Below are positions 17,556 through 26,001 of a stretch of 64,000 bases of DNA, piece after piece. The stretch spans positions 1 through 64,000 of the forward strand of contig NZ_FRBL01000011.1 of assembly GCF_900142605.1 (NCBI RefSeq). The letters run 5' to 3'. The DNA comes from Chitinophaga jiangningensis (GTDB lineage Bacteria > Bacteroidota > Bacteroidia > Chitinophagales > Chitinophagaceae). Under the pieces are notes generated by a model. The model saw only the letters and a list, made by a program, of their open reading frames with translations, had not been told where the DNA came from and ran no database searches. Each line of letters begins with the position of its first letter. Positions within the stretch are counted from its first letter, which is position 1. The position numbers and the translations under genes are program-made.

Positions 17556-17957
17556 TTGATAGAAGAAACGGATATACGAAATGGCAACTTAGTGGCCTAT
17601 TATGATCGCAACATGCAGGAAACAATCTTTGCAGTAGAAGGCGTATGGCAGGGATTTATCTATAACTCCGGCCTGCCGCTCAGCAAGATTCCCTGTCAGA
17701 AGGCCAACCCCATCCCGCTGGAAATTAGCTGGCTGGAAAACTTCGGATTCCTCCCGGGTGATGCGGAGCATGGGGAAGATCCAAACGTATACTCCCTGAA
17801 ATACAACCGCCTGCACAGTATACATATACGGGTGCAGCAGGGCATCTTTCAGCCGGTGGCCGACAGCCCCTCCGGACAGGTACCCTATGGTCGCCCCCTG
17901 GCGCATGTACACCAGTTACAAAACCTCTTTCATGCCCTTACCATGGAAGATCTCTGA
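17556..17957 (+). CDS. Hypothetical cytoplasmic protein
   Basis: About 133 residues. The frame opens with TTG codons at 17535 and 17556 and the first in-frame ATG is at 17610; the TAnnTTTG element at 17530-17537 makes 17556 the best guess. The sequence has no signal, no membrane segment and no motif I recognise. It is globular, with RNGNLVAYYDRN, ISWLENFGFLPG and a histidine pair in LAHVHQLQNLFH. Followed 100 bases on by a VOC gene on the same strand. Confidence 0.65.
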   Translation: MIEETDIRNGNLVAYYDRNMQETIFAVEGVWQGFIYNSGLPLSKIPCQKANPIPLEISWLENFGFLPGDAEHGEDPNVYSLKYNRLHSIHIRVQQGIFQPVADSPSGQVPYGRPLAHVHQLQNLFHALTMEDL

Positions 17958-18017
17958 TTGTCACATTTAACCCCCATTTTGTCTTAAACGGCCAGTCTCC
18001 CGCAACAACATTGCCTT

Positions 18018-18025
18018 TACTTTTG
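18018..18025 (+). promoter_or_regulatory. TAnnTTTG -7 element of the VOC gene
   Basis: TACTTTTG, 32 bases before the ATG at 18058. A -33 TTG at the right distance is not visible. Confidence 0.45.
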
Positions 18026-18057
18026 TATGAGAAATTATTCACCCAAAACTTAAGTAT

Positions 18058-18480
18058 ATGGCAAGTGTAAATCCTTATCTGAATTTCAACGGTCATTGTG
18101 AGCAGGCCTTCCTCCAATATCAGTCCGTGTTCGGCACGAAGATCGAGTTTATGTCGCGCTTCAGCGAAATGCCTCCTGAGCATCCCTGCGACCCTGAAGA
18201 AAAAGAAAAAATCATGCACGTGATGCTGCCTATCGGCAACGGTACCGTGCTAATGGGCAGTGATGTTCCCAAGGCCTACCAAAAACCCGAAACCGCCTCT
18301 GCTTCCTTTGCCGTGGCCGTAGCGCCGCAAAGTGCAGAAGAAGCGGATCGTATTTTCAACGGCCTGGCAGAAGGTGGCAATATCACCATGCCCATCGGCA
18401 AAACTTTCTGGGCGGAAAAATTCGGGATGTGTGTGGACCGCTGGGGAGTAAACTGGATGGTAAACTACGCAAATCAATAA
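18058..18480 (+). CDS. VOC family protein, PhnB-like
   Basis: 140 residues. A PhnB-type glyoxalase/bleomycin-resistance fold: NPYLNFNGHCEQAFLQYQSVFG at the start, IMHVMLPIGNGTVLMGSD in the middle and the terminal FGMCVDRWGVNWMVN. Members bind metal with His/Glu but many PhnB-like proteins have no known substrate. Ends at a strong terminator. Confidence 0.9.
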   Translation: MASVNPYLNFNGHCEQAFLQYQSVFGTKIEFMSRFSEMPPEHPCDPEEKEKIMHVMLPIGNGTVLMGSDVPKAYQKPETASASFAVAVAPQSAEEADRIFNGLAEGGNITMPIGKTFWAEKFGMCVDRWGVNWMVNYANQ

Positions 18481-18497
18481 ACGAAAAACCTGTAACT

Positions 18498-18533
18498 AAA
18501 AAAGTCTGCACCACTAAGGATGCAGACTTTTTT
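18498..18533 (+). terminator. Bidirectional intrinsic terminator
   Basis: AAAAAGTCTGCA, a ten-base loop, TGCAGACTTTTTT. It serves the VOC gene and, read the other way, the convergent gene ending at 18552. Confidence 0.9.
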
Positions 18534-18551
18534 ATTGGTTCAATCAAAGGC

Positions 18552-19046
18552 CTAACTGCGCTGTGCAGGATAGGCGTCGCGATTCTTCTCCAGCTCTCCT
18601 ATGAAGGGTATTGCATTAAGGATAGATGACTTAATGGCGTTTTGCAGGTAAAGCTCCAGTTGCATGAACTTCGCTGCATTTTTACCACCTAATACCTTGG
18701 AAAATTTCTTGAAATATCTTTGATAAAATTTGTCGTAAGAGAGATCGTTGGACAGCGTACGCTTTGCCAGGCTGGTGGCCGCCTCATCATCAAGTGTTTC
18801 GTACATACGGCTGTAATCCTGTAATATCGCCAGCCGCTCCCGGCTCAGCGAACGACGATCAGATTCATACTGATCATACAACGACCAGAACGGATCATTG
18901 CTGCCATTCTTAAAATCCATGTACTGCGTTACCAGCGCCTTCTTCTCTTTCCCAAACACAGACTGAATTGTTTTTAAATCACTATCGTCCTGTGCAAATA
19001 CCACATTGCCGATACAAAGCATCATCAGTAACAGTACATATCTCAT
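18552..19046 (-). CDS. Hypothetical exported helical protein
   Basis: 164 residues from MRYVLLLMM, with a signal peptide ending FAQ. The mature part is charged and helical (KTIQSVFGKEKKALVTQY, DQYESDRRSLSRERLAIL), reminiscent of periplasmic four-helix or Spy/CpxP-like folds, but no family motif is certain. The frame extends ten codons further up. Divergent from the 19180 gene. Confidence 0.7.
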   Translation of the reverse strand: MRYVLLLMMLCIGNVVFAQDDSDLKTIQSVFGKEKKALVTQYMDFKNGSNDPFWSLYDQYESDRRSLSRERLAILQDYSRMYETLDDEAATSLAKRTLSNDLSYDKFYQRYFKKFSKVLGGKNAAKFMQLELYLQNAIKSSILNAIPFIGELEKNRDAYPAQRS

Positions 19047-19179
19047 AAAAAGCCATTTTTCAAGGAGATATAACACCAGTTCCCCGTAAATGTTCAGGAT
19101 AAGTTTAGAAAATTAACAGGGTTGGCGTAGGGGTATACGGTAGCCTACCGTGTCGGAGGTGATATCTAATTTATCAGTG

Positions 19180-20106
19180 ATGTTAAAAAAACTACCGATC
19201 TTATTACTATTAGGCGCTGCTAGCCAGGCCCAGGCGCAGTTAGGCGCCACTTCCCTCAAAGGACCAGGCATAGGCATCAGCACCGATTTCCTCCCTGCCA
19301 GCCACTACATCCGCCCGGAAGACAGTGTGAAAACCCAGTCTACCACCAGCCAGCTCCGTTATAATTTCGGTGCCAGCTTTGTACTATCGTCCAAAACGGA
19401 TACGGCTACCCGTAAAATGCGTATGTGGACAGCCGATTTCTCCGGTACCTACACCAAACTGGACAATAAGGATTATACGAAAACAATCTTCCCAGGTGAG
19501 CTGCTGCAGGCATCTGCCGGCCTTAAATACATCCATTCGTTGAACAACAACTGGACTTTGCTGGCCATGGTAGATGGTACCATTGGTACGGACATGGAAG
19601 AAATCACTTTCGATGACCTGTTCCTCCAGGGCGGTGTCCTCTTCCTGAAACAGCATAACAAGCGCTTTGCCTATGGCGTAGGGGTGGTACTCACCAATGC
19701 CTTTGGTACCCCGATGGTATTGCCGGCATTTGGCATCCAGTATAAAACGGATAGCCGCTTTAAGATTGATATTAATTTTCCGGAAAAAATTTCCATCGGC
19801 ACCCAGCTCAATAGCTTTACGGAACTGGCCCTGGCCGTGCGTGTACGCGGAGGCGCCTATGATGCCACCAACGGCGTGGATGGGAAAAAGCTGATGAGTT
19901 ATTCTGAATTCAGTGCAGGCCTGGAAAGCACCTGGCACCTGGGTCACCAGTTTGATTTTGTGGTATCCTGTGGCAGTATCCTCGCCAGCCAGGTTTCGTA
20001 TTCAGATAAAAAATTATCAGAGATGTTTAAAGAGAAACCAAGCCACCGGCTGGCCACCAACGTGTTTATGAGCGCGGGCCTGCGTTGGAATATTCCGCAT
20101 AAATAA
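19180..20106 (+). CDS. DUF6268-type outer-membrane protein
   Basis: 308 residues from the ATG at 19180 (a GTG ten codons up is also in frame). Signal peptide MLKKLPILLLLGAASQAQAQ, then alternating amphipathic strands with many aromatic ends (YNFGASFVL, GVGVVLTNAFG, FMSAGLRWNI), the pattern of a 12- to 14-strand beta-barrel. I assign it to the DUF6268 group on overall look. Its stop is 2 bases from the convergent permease gene. Confidence 0.75.
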   Translation: MLKKLPILLLLGAASQAQAQLGATSLKGPGIGISTDFLPASHYIRPEDSVKTQSTTSQLRYNFGASFVLSSKTDTATRKMRMWTADFSGTYTKLDNKDYTKTIFPGELLQASAGLKYIHSLNNNWTLLAMVDGTIGTDMEEITFDDLFLQGGVLFLKQHNKRFAYGVGVVLTNAFGTPMVLPAFGIQYKTDSRFKIDINFPEKISIGTQLNSFTELALAVRVRGGAYDATNGVDGKKLMSYSEFSAGLESTWHLGHQFDFVVSCGSILASQVSYSDKKLSEMFKEKPSHRLATNVFMSAGLRWNIPHK

Positions 20107-20108
20107 AC

Positions 20109-21329
20109 CTACTCGTAACGCAATGCTTCGATAGGATCGAGTCTGCTGGCCTTTTGCGCGGGGTAATACCCGAAAAACACACCGGTGAGCGCACACACCA
20201 TAAACGATAAAATAATAGAACTGCGGGAAACCAGCGTAGGCCAACCCAGCGCCAGCGTGATTACTTCGGAGGTAGTAATACCCAACACTACGCCAATTAG
20301 TCCGCCGGTGATGCTGATGATGATCGCTTCTACCAAAAACTGCAGCAGGATATCAATACCCCTCGCGCCAATGGACATACGAAGTCCTATCTCGCGGGTA
20401 CGCTCTGTAACGGATACATACATGATATTCATGATGCCGATGCCCCCTATTACAAGAGAAATACCGGCAATAGCGGTGAGTAAAACGGTGAGCAGACTAC
20501 TGGTGGAACTAAGGGTTTTAATCAGTTCCGCCATGGTTCTTACCTGGAAATTATTTTCATCTGTAGGTCGAAGCCGGTGCGTTTCCCGCAATATGCTGGT
20601 GATCTGGTTCACCGCTTCTTCGGAAGCATCTTCGCTGACGGCAGATGCCAGGATATTTTGCAGATAGATGGTGGCCAGCACGCGCTTTTGAATAGTGGTG
20701 TAAGGTGCTACGATGATATCGTCCTGGTCCTGGCCGAAGGAGCTCACACCTTTGGGCGCCAGTGTACCTATCACCTGCAGGGGAATTTTATTAAAACGAA
20801 TCACTTTCCCGATAGGGTTCTCTCCACTGGGAAATAGATTATCCACCACCGTTTTGCCCAGGATGCAAACTTTTGCAGCGGAAGCTACATCTGATTCAGA
20901 ATATAAAATACCATCCTGTAAGGTGAGCTTGCGGATGTCAAAATAATCGGTATTACCGCCCTGCAACTGTGTAGGCCAGTTGAGTGCACCGGAAATGGAC
21001 TGCCCCCTGGAGGAGGAAACCGGCGACACAGCAGATAGCAAGGTAGCCCGCTTTTTCAACGCGTCCACGTCCGACACGGTCAGCGTTTGTACACTGGAGC
21101 CCTCCAGTCGCGCCCCTCCGGCCACATTACTGGCAGGCATAATGGTGATCATGTTTGAACCCATATTACCCAGCTGCGACTGTATACTTTCTTTGGACCC
21201 CTGCCCTATGGCCACCATGGCGATAACGGCGGCCACCCCGATAATGATACCCAGCATCGTAAGGAAAGCCCGCAGCTTATTACGTTGCAGGGCCAGTAAG
21301 GCGAGTCGTATGAGATTAAAAATGCTCAT
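20109..21329 (-). CDS. ABC transporter permease of the MacB/FtsX type
   Basis: 406 residues. N-terminal helix (about 18-40, NKLRAFLTMLGIIIGVAAVIAM), a periplasmic MacB-PCD domain (about 45-240), then three helices with the FtsX block (LIGGIGIMNIMYVSVTERTREIGLRMSIGA and the YYPAQKASRLDPIEALRYE end). Works with the ATPase at 21339 and the adaptor at 22082 to expel drugs, peptides or lipids through TolC. Last gene of the operon, 9 bases after the ATPase. Confidence 0.95.
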   Translation of the reverse strand: MSIFNLIRLALLALQRNKLRAFLTMLGIIIGVAAVIAMVAIGQGSKESIQSQLGNMGSNMITIMPASNVAGGARLEGSSVQTLTVSDVDALKKRATLLSAVSPVSSSRGQSISGALNWPTQLQGGNTDYFDIRKLTLQDGILYSESDVASAAKVCILGKTVVDNLFPSGENPIGKVIRFNKIPLQVIGTLAPKGVSSFGQDQDDIIVAPYTTIQKRVLATIYLQNILASAVSEDASEEAVNQITSILRETHRLRPTDENNFQVRTMAELIKTLSSTSSLLTVLLTAIAGISLVIGGIGIMNIMYVSVTERTREIGLRMSIGARGIDILLQFLVEAIIISITGGLIGVVLGITTSEVITLALGWPTLVSRSSIILSFMVCALTGVFFGYYPAQKASRLDPIEALRYE

Positions 21330-21338
21330 AGCAGTATT

Positions 21339-22085
21339 TTAGTAGTCGTCCGACACCGGAAGCGCTGCCAGCGCCTCTTTGGCAGAACGTACATTTTCAT
21401 TGAAATAATCTTTTTGCACACGGCCGTCGCGGAGCATGATGGTGCGACTGCTAAACGCCGCAATGTCCGGTTCATGCGTTACAAACACGATGGTTTTTCC
21501 CTGTTGATTCAGTTCCTGCATCAGGGCCATGATCTCGTAGGAAGTACGCGTATCCAGGTTACCGGTGGCCTCATCGGCGAGGATCATCACGGGCTCATTC
21601 ACGAGTGCCCTTGCAATGGCCACGCGTTGTTGCTGGCCGCCGGAAAGCTGACTGGGTGTGTGATCCAGTCGCTCGGCCAGCTTCACTGCCTCCAGTGCCC
21701 TGATGGCTCTTTCGCGGCGCTGATGCGTATTGATTGCCTTATTGTAAAACAGCGGCAGTTCCACATTTTCGAGTGCCGAGGTACGTGGCAACAGGTTGTA
21801 AGCCTGGAATACGAAACCTATTTTAAGGTTACGTACTTTTGCCAGGTCGTTGCGCGACTGATTTCCCACGTTGGTACCGTCCAGTATATACGTACCTGAG
21901 GTAGGTTTATCGAGGCAGCCAAGAATGTTGAGCAGTGTGGTTTTGCCGCTGCCACTGCTCCCCATGATGGTCACAAACTCCCCTGCCGTAACGGTGAAGT
22001 TGATTCCTTTCAGGGCCCGCACTACTTCTGTGCCCATGCGGAATTCACGCTTGATATTGTCTATTTCTAATATTTTCTGCGTCAT
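21339..22085 (-). CDS. ABC transporter ATP-binding protein of the MacB type
   Basis: 248 residues. Walker A GSSGSGKT (42-49), Q-loop in GFVFQAYNLLPRTSALENVELPL, signature LSGGQQQRVAIARAL, Walker B MILADEAT and the H-loop in VFVTHEPD. A separate ATPase subunit, whereas E. coli MacB is fused to its permease. Start overlaps the adaptor's stop by four bases. Confidence 0.95.
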   Translation of the reverse strand: MTQKILEIDNIKREFRMGTEVVRALKGINFTVTAGEFVTIMGSSGSGKTTLLNILGCLDKPTSGTYILDGTNVGNQSRNDLAKVRNLKIGFVFQAYNLLPRTSALENVELPLFYNKAINTHQRRERAIRALEAVKLAERLDHTPSQLSGGQQQRVAIARALVNEPVMILADEATGNLDTRTSYEIMALMQELNQQGKTIVFVTHEPDIAAFSSRTIMLRDGRVQKDYFNENVRSAKEALAALPVSDDY

Positions 22086-23317
22086 CGTCTTCTTCCCATT
22101 TTAGGCATGAACGGAGAGCCGCCGGCCTGGCTGGATGCAGTAGCAACCGTGCCGCCTTCCTGCCCGGTGATCACCCTGTCGTTGATGGTGAGGCCGCGGA
22201 GTACTTCCAGCTGGGTATTATCATTGAGGCCGGTGCGGATACGTTTCTGTTGCAGCGTATCCCCGCGGAGTACCCATACATAGTTGACGGTGCCTTCGCG
22301 GACTTTCTTTTCGGTGTCCACGCGATTAGTGTCTTTAGGCTCCGGTGGCGCGTTGCGGCGCACTGCCGGGAGTATGATGTATTGTTTGGACAAGCTCGCA
22401 GAATCTGGTCTGAATTTAAGTGCACGTACCGGTATCAGCAGGGCGCTGTCGCGCTCCGCGGTGTAAATAGTCACATTAGCCGTCATACCGGGTTTGAGTT
22501 TCATCTGGTTATTGCTGGCGTTGATGATGGTGTTATACGTCACCACGTTCGCTGACACACTGGGCTGCAGGCGGATTTCCTGTACCCTTCCATCAAATAC
22601 ATCATCCAGGTAGGCGTCTACGGTAAAGGATACACGCAGGCTGTCGCGCACTTCGCCAATGTCCGCTTCATCCACGCTGGCTTCTACCTGCATCTTTGTA
22701 ATATCTTTCGCAATTACAAATAAGGTAGGCGTATTGAAGCTGGCTGCCACTGTTTGTCCGATGCTTACATTTCTGTTGAGGACTACCCCGTCTATCGGGG
22801 AATAAATATTGGTGAAGTCGAGGTTGGTTCGGGCAGACTTTAATTGCGCTGTAACAGCGGCTACATTGGCCTTGGCGGCATTTAACTGGTAGGCGGCATT
22901 GTCGTAATCGGCGCGACTGATAGCCCCGGTTTTATAGAGCAGTTCCTGCCGGCCGAAATTAGCCGTTTGGTAAGTCAGATTACTATTTGCCACTGCCAGT
23001 TGACCGGAAAACTGGTCCACGGAGGCCTGGAACAGGGTTTGGTCGAGTTGTGCCAGTAACTGTCCCTTTTTCACATTGGAGTTAAAGTCTACATACAAAT
23101 ATTTCAGGTAGCCGGAAACCTGTGTACCCACAGCTACGGTATCCACCGGCTGAATGGTGCCGGTAGCGGTAACCGTGGTAGCGATGGTACCATATTGCGG
23201 AAATTCCGTTGTGAATGTTGTTTTTACAGGTGGCTTTCTGAAAAAGAAATACCAGATCAGCAGGAGTGCCAACAGCACTGCTACTACTATTATGATCACC
23301 CGTTTATATTTTGCCAT
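22082..23317 (-). CDS. Efflux periplasmic adaptor subunit (MacA/HlyD family)
   Basis: 411 residues. An N-terminal anchor helix (about 5-27), barrel-sandwich halves around GTIQPVDTVAVGTQVSGYLKYLYVD and FTNIYSPIDGVVLNRNVSIGQTV, a helical hairpin (about 110-170), beta-barrel and membrane-proximal domains. It links the MacB pump to the TolC channel. Confidence 0.95.
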   Translation of the reverse strand: MAKYKRVIIIVVAVLLALLLIWYFFFRKPPVKTTFTTEFPQYGTIATTVTATGTIQPVDTVAVGTQVSGYLKYLYVDFNSNVKKGQLLAQLDQTLFQASVDQFSGQLAVANSNLTYQTANFGRQELLYKTGAISRADYDNAAYQLNAAKANVAAVTAQLKSARTNLDFTNIYSPIDGVVLNRNVSIGQTVAASFNTPTLFVIAKDITKMQVEASVDEADIGEVRDSLRVSFTVDAYLDDVFDGRVQEIRLQPSVSANVVTYNTIINASNNQMKLKPGMTANVTIYTAERDSALLIPVRALKFRPDSASLSKQYIILPAVRRNAPPEPKDTNRVDTEKKVREGTVNYVWVLRGDTLQQKRIRTGLNDNTQLEVLRGLTINDRVITGQEGGTVATASSQAGGSPFMPKMGRRR

Positions 23318-23329
23318 AGCTGTCAGCGT

Positions 23330-24691
23330 TTATAGTTTTACCGGGATACCCCTGTAAAAATCATAGATCCTTATATTAAGTGCTGCGTTGTATTTCGACT
23401 GTATATACGCCTGTACGGCCTGTATGTAGAGATTCTTCTGTTGCAAAAACTCTACAATATTGGCCACACCTACTTTCAGTTGCTCATTCGCGATGCGATA
23501 ACTTTCCTGGACATACTTAAACTGCTCCACTGCGGCGTCGTACTGGCCCTGTGCATTGAGCACATTGATGTAGGCCTGTTCCACGTCCTGGGAAAGGTTG
23601 GTTTTAGTATTCTGGAGGTTGAGCTGCGACTGATCGATATTTATTTTTGCTTTTTCTATATTGGTTTTATTCACTTTTCTTGTGAAGATGGGTACCGATA
23701 GCGTCAGTCCGATTTGCTGGTAAAAGTTATTGTCCAGCTGTTTGAAATAAGCAAAATCATTACCGGTGAGATAGTTGCTGGACAGCGACCCGCCGGCGGT
23801 AATCACGGGCAAACGCCCTGCCCTGGCTTTGGCCAGATCCAGATGTGCCACATCTACGTTGAGGTTACTGCTTTTGATTTCCGGGCGCGTATCAAAGGCT
23901 TCCTGCTGCGCCTCTTCCACCGGGGTGAGCAGGCCGGTAGCCATGATGGTATCCGGGGCTACAATATCGAAAGGTTTGCCGGTGGGCAGTTGCAGGATTT
24001 GCTTCAGGGTCAGCATATTTTGCCTGCGTGTATTCTCTGCCGTTATGAGGGTATATTTATCATTGGCCAGTTGTGCCTGTAGTTGCGCGAGGTCTTTGAG
24101 CGCAATGCTTCCCACGTCGTACTGTTGCTGGGCCCTTGCTACCTGTGCTTCGGAGGTAGTTACAATATCTTTTATGTAGATGATATTTTCTTTTGCGAGC
24201 AGGATATTCAGATAGGATTGTGTGATCAGCAGGGTAATATCGTTCATCTGCTGTGCAATGCTTAGATCTGCTACCTGCGTTAGTATATTCTTTTGCTGGA
24301 TGTCCCTGTTGAGATAGCCGCCGTTGTAAATGGTGACGCTGGAATTGACGCTGTAGTTACCGGAAGCAGCAGTGCCATAGGACTGGCTGTTGTTGGTATT
24401 TTTTCCACCGGTAAAGTTCTGTGTGGCGGAGGCGTTCAGGTTAGGCAGCTTTGCGGCCCTGGACAGGATCAGGTCCTGCTCACTCGTTTGCCGGCTTAGT
24501 CGCAGGCTGTTGAGTGTAATATTATAGCGCATGGCATAGTCGAGGCATTGCTGCAGGTCCCACTCTACCGGTGAAACTGAATCTACCGGCGCCTGAGCAA
24601 AGCTGCCTGTAACCAGTAGCGGTAGCACCCAGGTGAGTATGGCCTTTGGCATCTGCCTGAAAAAATATTTAATCCAGTATGATGGTATCAT
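23330..24691 (-). CDS. TolC family outer-membrane efflux channel
   Basis: 453 residues from the longest start; MPKAILTWVLPLL at codon 14 gives a tighter signal peptide ending SFAQ. Two outer-membrane-efflux repeats: WDLQQCLDYAMRYNITLNSLRLSRQTSEQDL and later DTRPEIKSSNLNVDVAHLDLAKA, with heptad-like helices. First gene of the four-gene pump operon, 12 bases before the adaptor. Confidence 0.95.
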   Translation of the reverse strand: MIPSYWIKYFFRQMPKAILTWVLPLLVTGSFAQAPVDSVSPVEWDLQQCLDYAMRYNITLNSLRLSRQTSEQDLILSRAAKLPNLNASATQNFTGGKNTNNSQSYGTAASGNYSVNSSVTIYNGGYLNRDIQQKNILTQVADLSIAQQMNDITLLITQSYLNILLAKENIIYIKDIVTTSEAQVARAQQQYDVGSIALKDLAQLQAQLANDKYTLITAENTRRQNMLTLKQILQLPTGKPFDIVAPDTIMATGLLTPVEEAQQEAFDTRPEIKSSNLNVDVAHLDLAKARAGRLPVITAGGSLSSNYLTGNDFAYFKQLDNNFYQQIGLTLSVPIFTRKVNKTNIEKAKINIDQSQLNLQNTKTNLSQDVEQAYINVLNAQGQYDAAVEQFKYVQESYRIANEQLKVGVANIVEFLQQKNLYIQAVQAYIQSKYNAALNIRIYDFYRGIPVKL

Positions 24692-24866
24692 AAACCCTGC
24701 TGTGTTTAAATCCGTGATGGGTTACGGTGATTTGTCCGCCAAACTTCAAGCCGGAAAAGCTGGAATAGTGGTGATGATGCGGGATGATAACAGTATCTAA
24801 CATTGCTTAACATTAAATAACATTTGGGTATTTTTTGATCCACTGAGATTTCTTTTGAGCGAATTG
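24692..24866. other. Intergenic, nothing recognised
   Basis: Upstream of the TolC-led operon. A promoter for that operon should lie here, but no TAnnTTTG with a partner TTG could be placed on the minus strand. Confidence 0.4.
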
Positions 24867-24914
24867 CAAATGACACCTTCGGTGTCATTTGGGGGAGTTC
24901 CGCGCTGCGCGCGG
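24867..24914. repeat. Twin hairpins TGACACC-TTC-GGTGTCA and CCGCGC-TGC-GCGCGG
   Basis: First hairpin: 11-bp arms 24867-24877 / 24881-24891 with triloop TTC. Second: CCGCGC, TGC, GCGCGG at 24900-24914. The same two hairpins in the same order recur at 62992-63042, so this is a dispersed repeat and not a one-off terminator. Confidence 0.75.
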
Positions 24915-24930
24915 GTGGCTTTGCCAGTGC

Positions 24931-25110
24931 CATCACTCACGGGCGTACGTTATGGTGGTTACCTCACCTCGTGGGCGTATCCTTTGGCGGTACCTTAGCA
25001 CGCGGCATTCGTTATGGTGATCACCGTAGCGCACGAGCGAATGCTGCTGATCTTAGCCTGCGCGCATACCTATGCCGGATACCTTAGCGCACGAGCGTAC
25101 GTCCCTCCCG
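24931..25110. repeat. Six degenerate repeats of about 31 bases
   Basis: GCGTA/GCATA-centred units begin near 24943, 24975, 25005, 25037, 25064 and 25095 (steps 32, 30, 32, 27, 31). The loose unit is CACG(A/G)GCGTACGTTATGG followed by TGGTTACCTTAG. It is not open in the frame tested and does not look coding. Confidence 0.6.
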
Positions 25111-25112
25111 TT

Positions 25113-25182
25113 GCTGAATGGGCGCACCGGCGGTGCGCCCATTCAGCGTTTATACCAGTGCCGAAGGCGCTGGTATAAACGC
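25113..25182. repeat. Paired triloop hairpins sharing two bases
   Basis: Hairpin one: 16-bp perfect arms 25113-25128 / 25132-25147, triloop GGC. Hairpin two: 17-bp arms 25146-25162 / 25166-25182, triloop GAA, one G-T wobble. They share GC at 25146-25147. They sit upstream of the DUF92 gene. Confidence 0.8.
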
Positions 25183-25221
25183 ATTACTAAATCATATAAC
25201 AATAGAATTTCATTAAGGTTG

Positions 25222-25229
25222 TATTTTTG
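25222..25229 (+). promoter_or_regulatory. TAnnTTTG -7 element of the DUF92 gene
   Basis: TATTTTTG, only nine bases before the ATG at 25239, so the predicted leader is very short. No good -33 TTG is seen. It overlaps an in-frame TTG at 25227 and so argues against that codon as the start. Confidence 0.5.
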
Positions 25230-25238
25230 GGGACAACT

Positions 25239-25940
25239 ATGGAATCGATCGTAATAGCAGCGGTGGTAGCATTAGCAGCCACTCTGGTAGTAAAAAAGAA
25301 GAAACTCACACCGGCAGCCGGCATTACAGGATGGCTGGTGGCGATGGCAATATATATGGGTACCCGTTATGAGGGGCTGGCCTACCTGGCGCTGTTTTTT
25401 GGAAGTGCTACCCTGGCCACCCGTCATCAGCGCGGCGTTAAATCCCACGTGGAAGAGCATACTGAAATCCGCCAGGCTTCCCAGGTGCTCGCCAATGGCG
25501 GCGTTGCCGCCCTGCTTGGATTGGCAGCCTGGCTCCTGCCCCAATACCAGTCATTGTTTTCGCTACTGATGGCCGCAGGATTTGCCTCCGCCACTGCGGA
25601 TACTTTGTCGTCAGAATTGGGTACCGTGTATGGCAGCAAGTTTTACAATGTCATCTCCTGGAAAAAGGACACCCGTGGCCTGGATGGCGTGGTAAGTCTG
25701 GAAGGCACGCTGATTGGGGCAGCAGGCGCCATTGCCATAGCAGGCTTGTATGCAGCATTCCGACAGGCGGATAGCGGGTGTGTGATTATTGCGTTAAGTG
25801 GTATACTTGGGAATTATATTGATTCTGTGTTGGGCGCTACGCTGGAACGGAAGCAGCAACTGAATAATGATATGGTGAATGTATTGAATACCGTGGGGGC
25901 GGTTATTATTGCAGTTGGACTATTTTTTTTATTAGCCTGA
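25239..25940 (+). CDS. DUF92 (TMEM19-like) integral membrane protein
   Basis: 233 residues from the ATG at 25239. Six or so membrane segments; the family signature is in ASATADTLSSELGTVYG and TRGLDGVVSLEGTLIGAAGA, and the GNYIDSVLGATLERK motif. DUF92 proteins are fused to or placed near prenol/phytol kinases in some organisms, but this one stands alone and its function is unknown. The stop TGA falls inside a terminator-like hairpin arm. Confidence 0.9.
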   Translation: MESIVIAAVVALAATLVVKKKKLTPAAGITGWLVAMAIYMGTRYEGLAYLALFFGSATLATRHQRGVKSHVEEHTEIRQASQVLANGGVAALLGLAAWLLPQYQSLFSLLMAAGFASATADTLSSELGTVYGSKFYNVISWKKDTRGLDGVVSLEGTLIGAAGAIAIAGLYAAFRQADSGCVIIALSGILGNYIDSVLGATLERKQQLNNDMVNVLNTVGAVIIAVGLFFLLA

Positions 25941-25990
25941 TACCTTCGGTGTCAGGCTAATAAAATGCCCGCGTGATACGCGGGCATTTT
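25931..25990. terminator. Double hairpin between convergent genes
   Basis: ATTAGCCTGATACC-TTC-GGTGTCAGGCTAAT (25931-25961) then AAAATGCCCGCG-N5-CGCGGGCATTTT (25962-25990). The second has A and T tracts on both sides and can stop transcription both ways, for DUF92 and for the tricorn gene ending at 26002. Confidence 0.85.
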
Positions 25991-26001
25991 TATTGATACA
26001 G

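Noticed and set aside
24931..25110. CRISPR array
   Set aside because: The units are degenerate, spacing varies between 27 and 32 bases, there are no distinct spacers and no cas gene is near.
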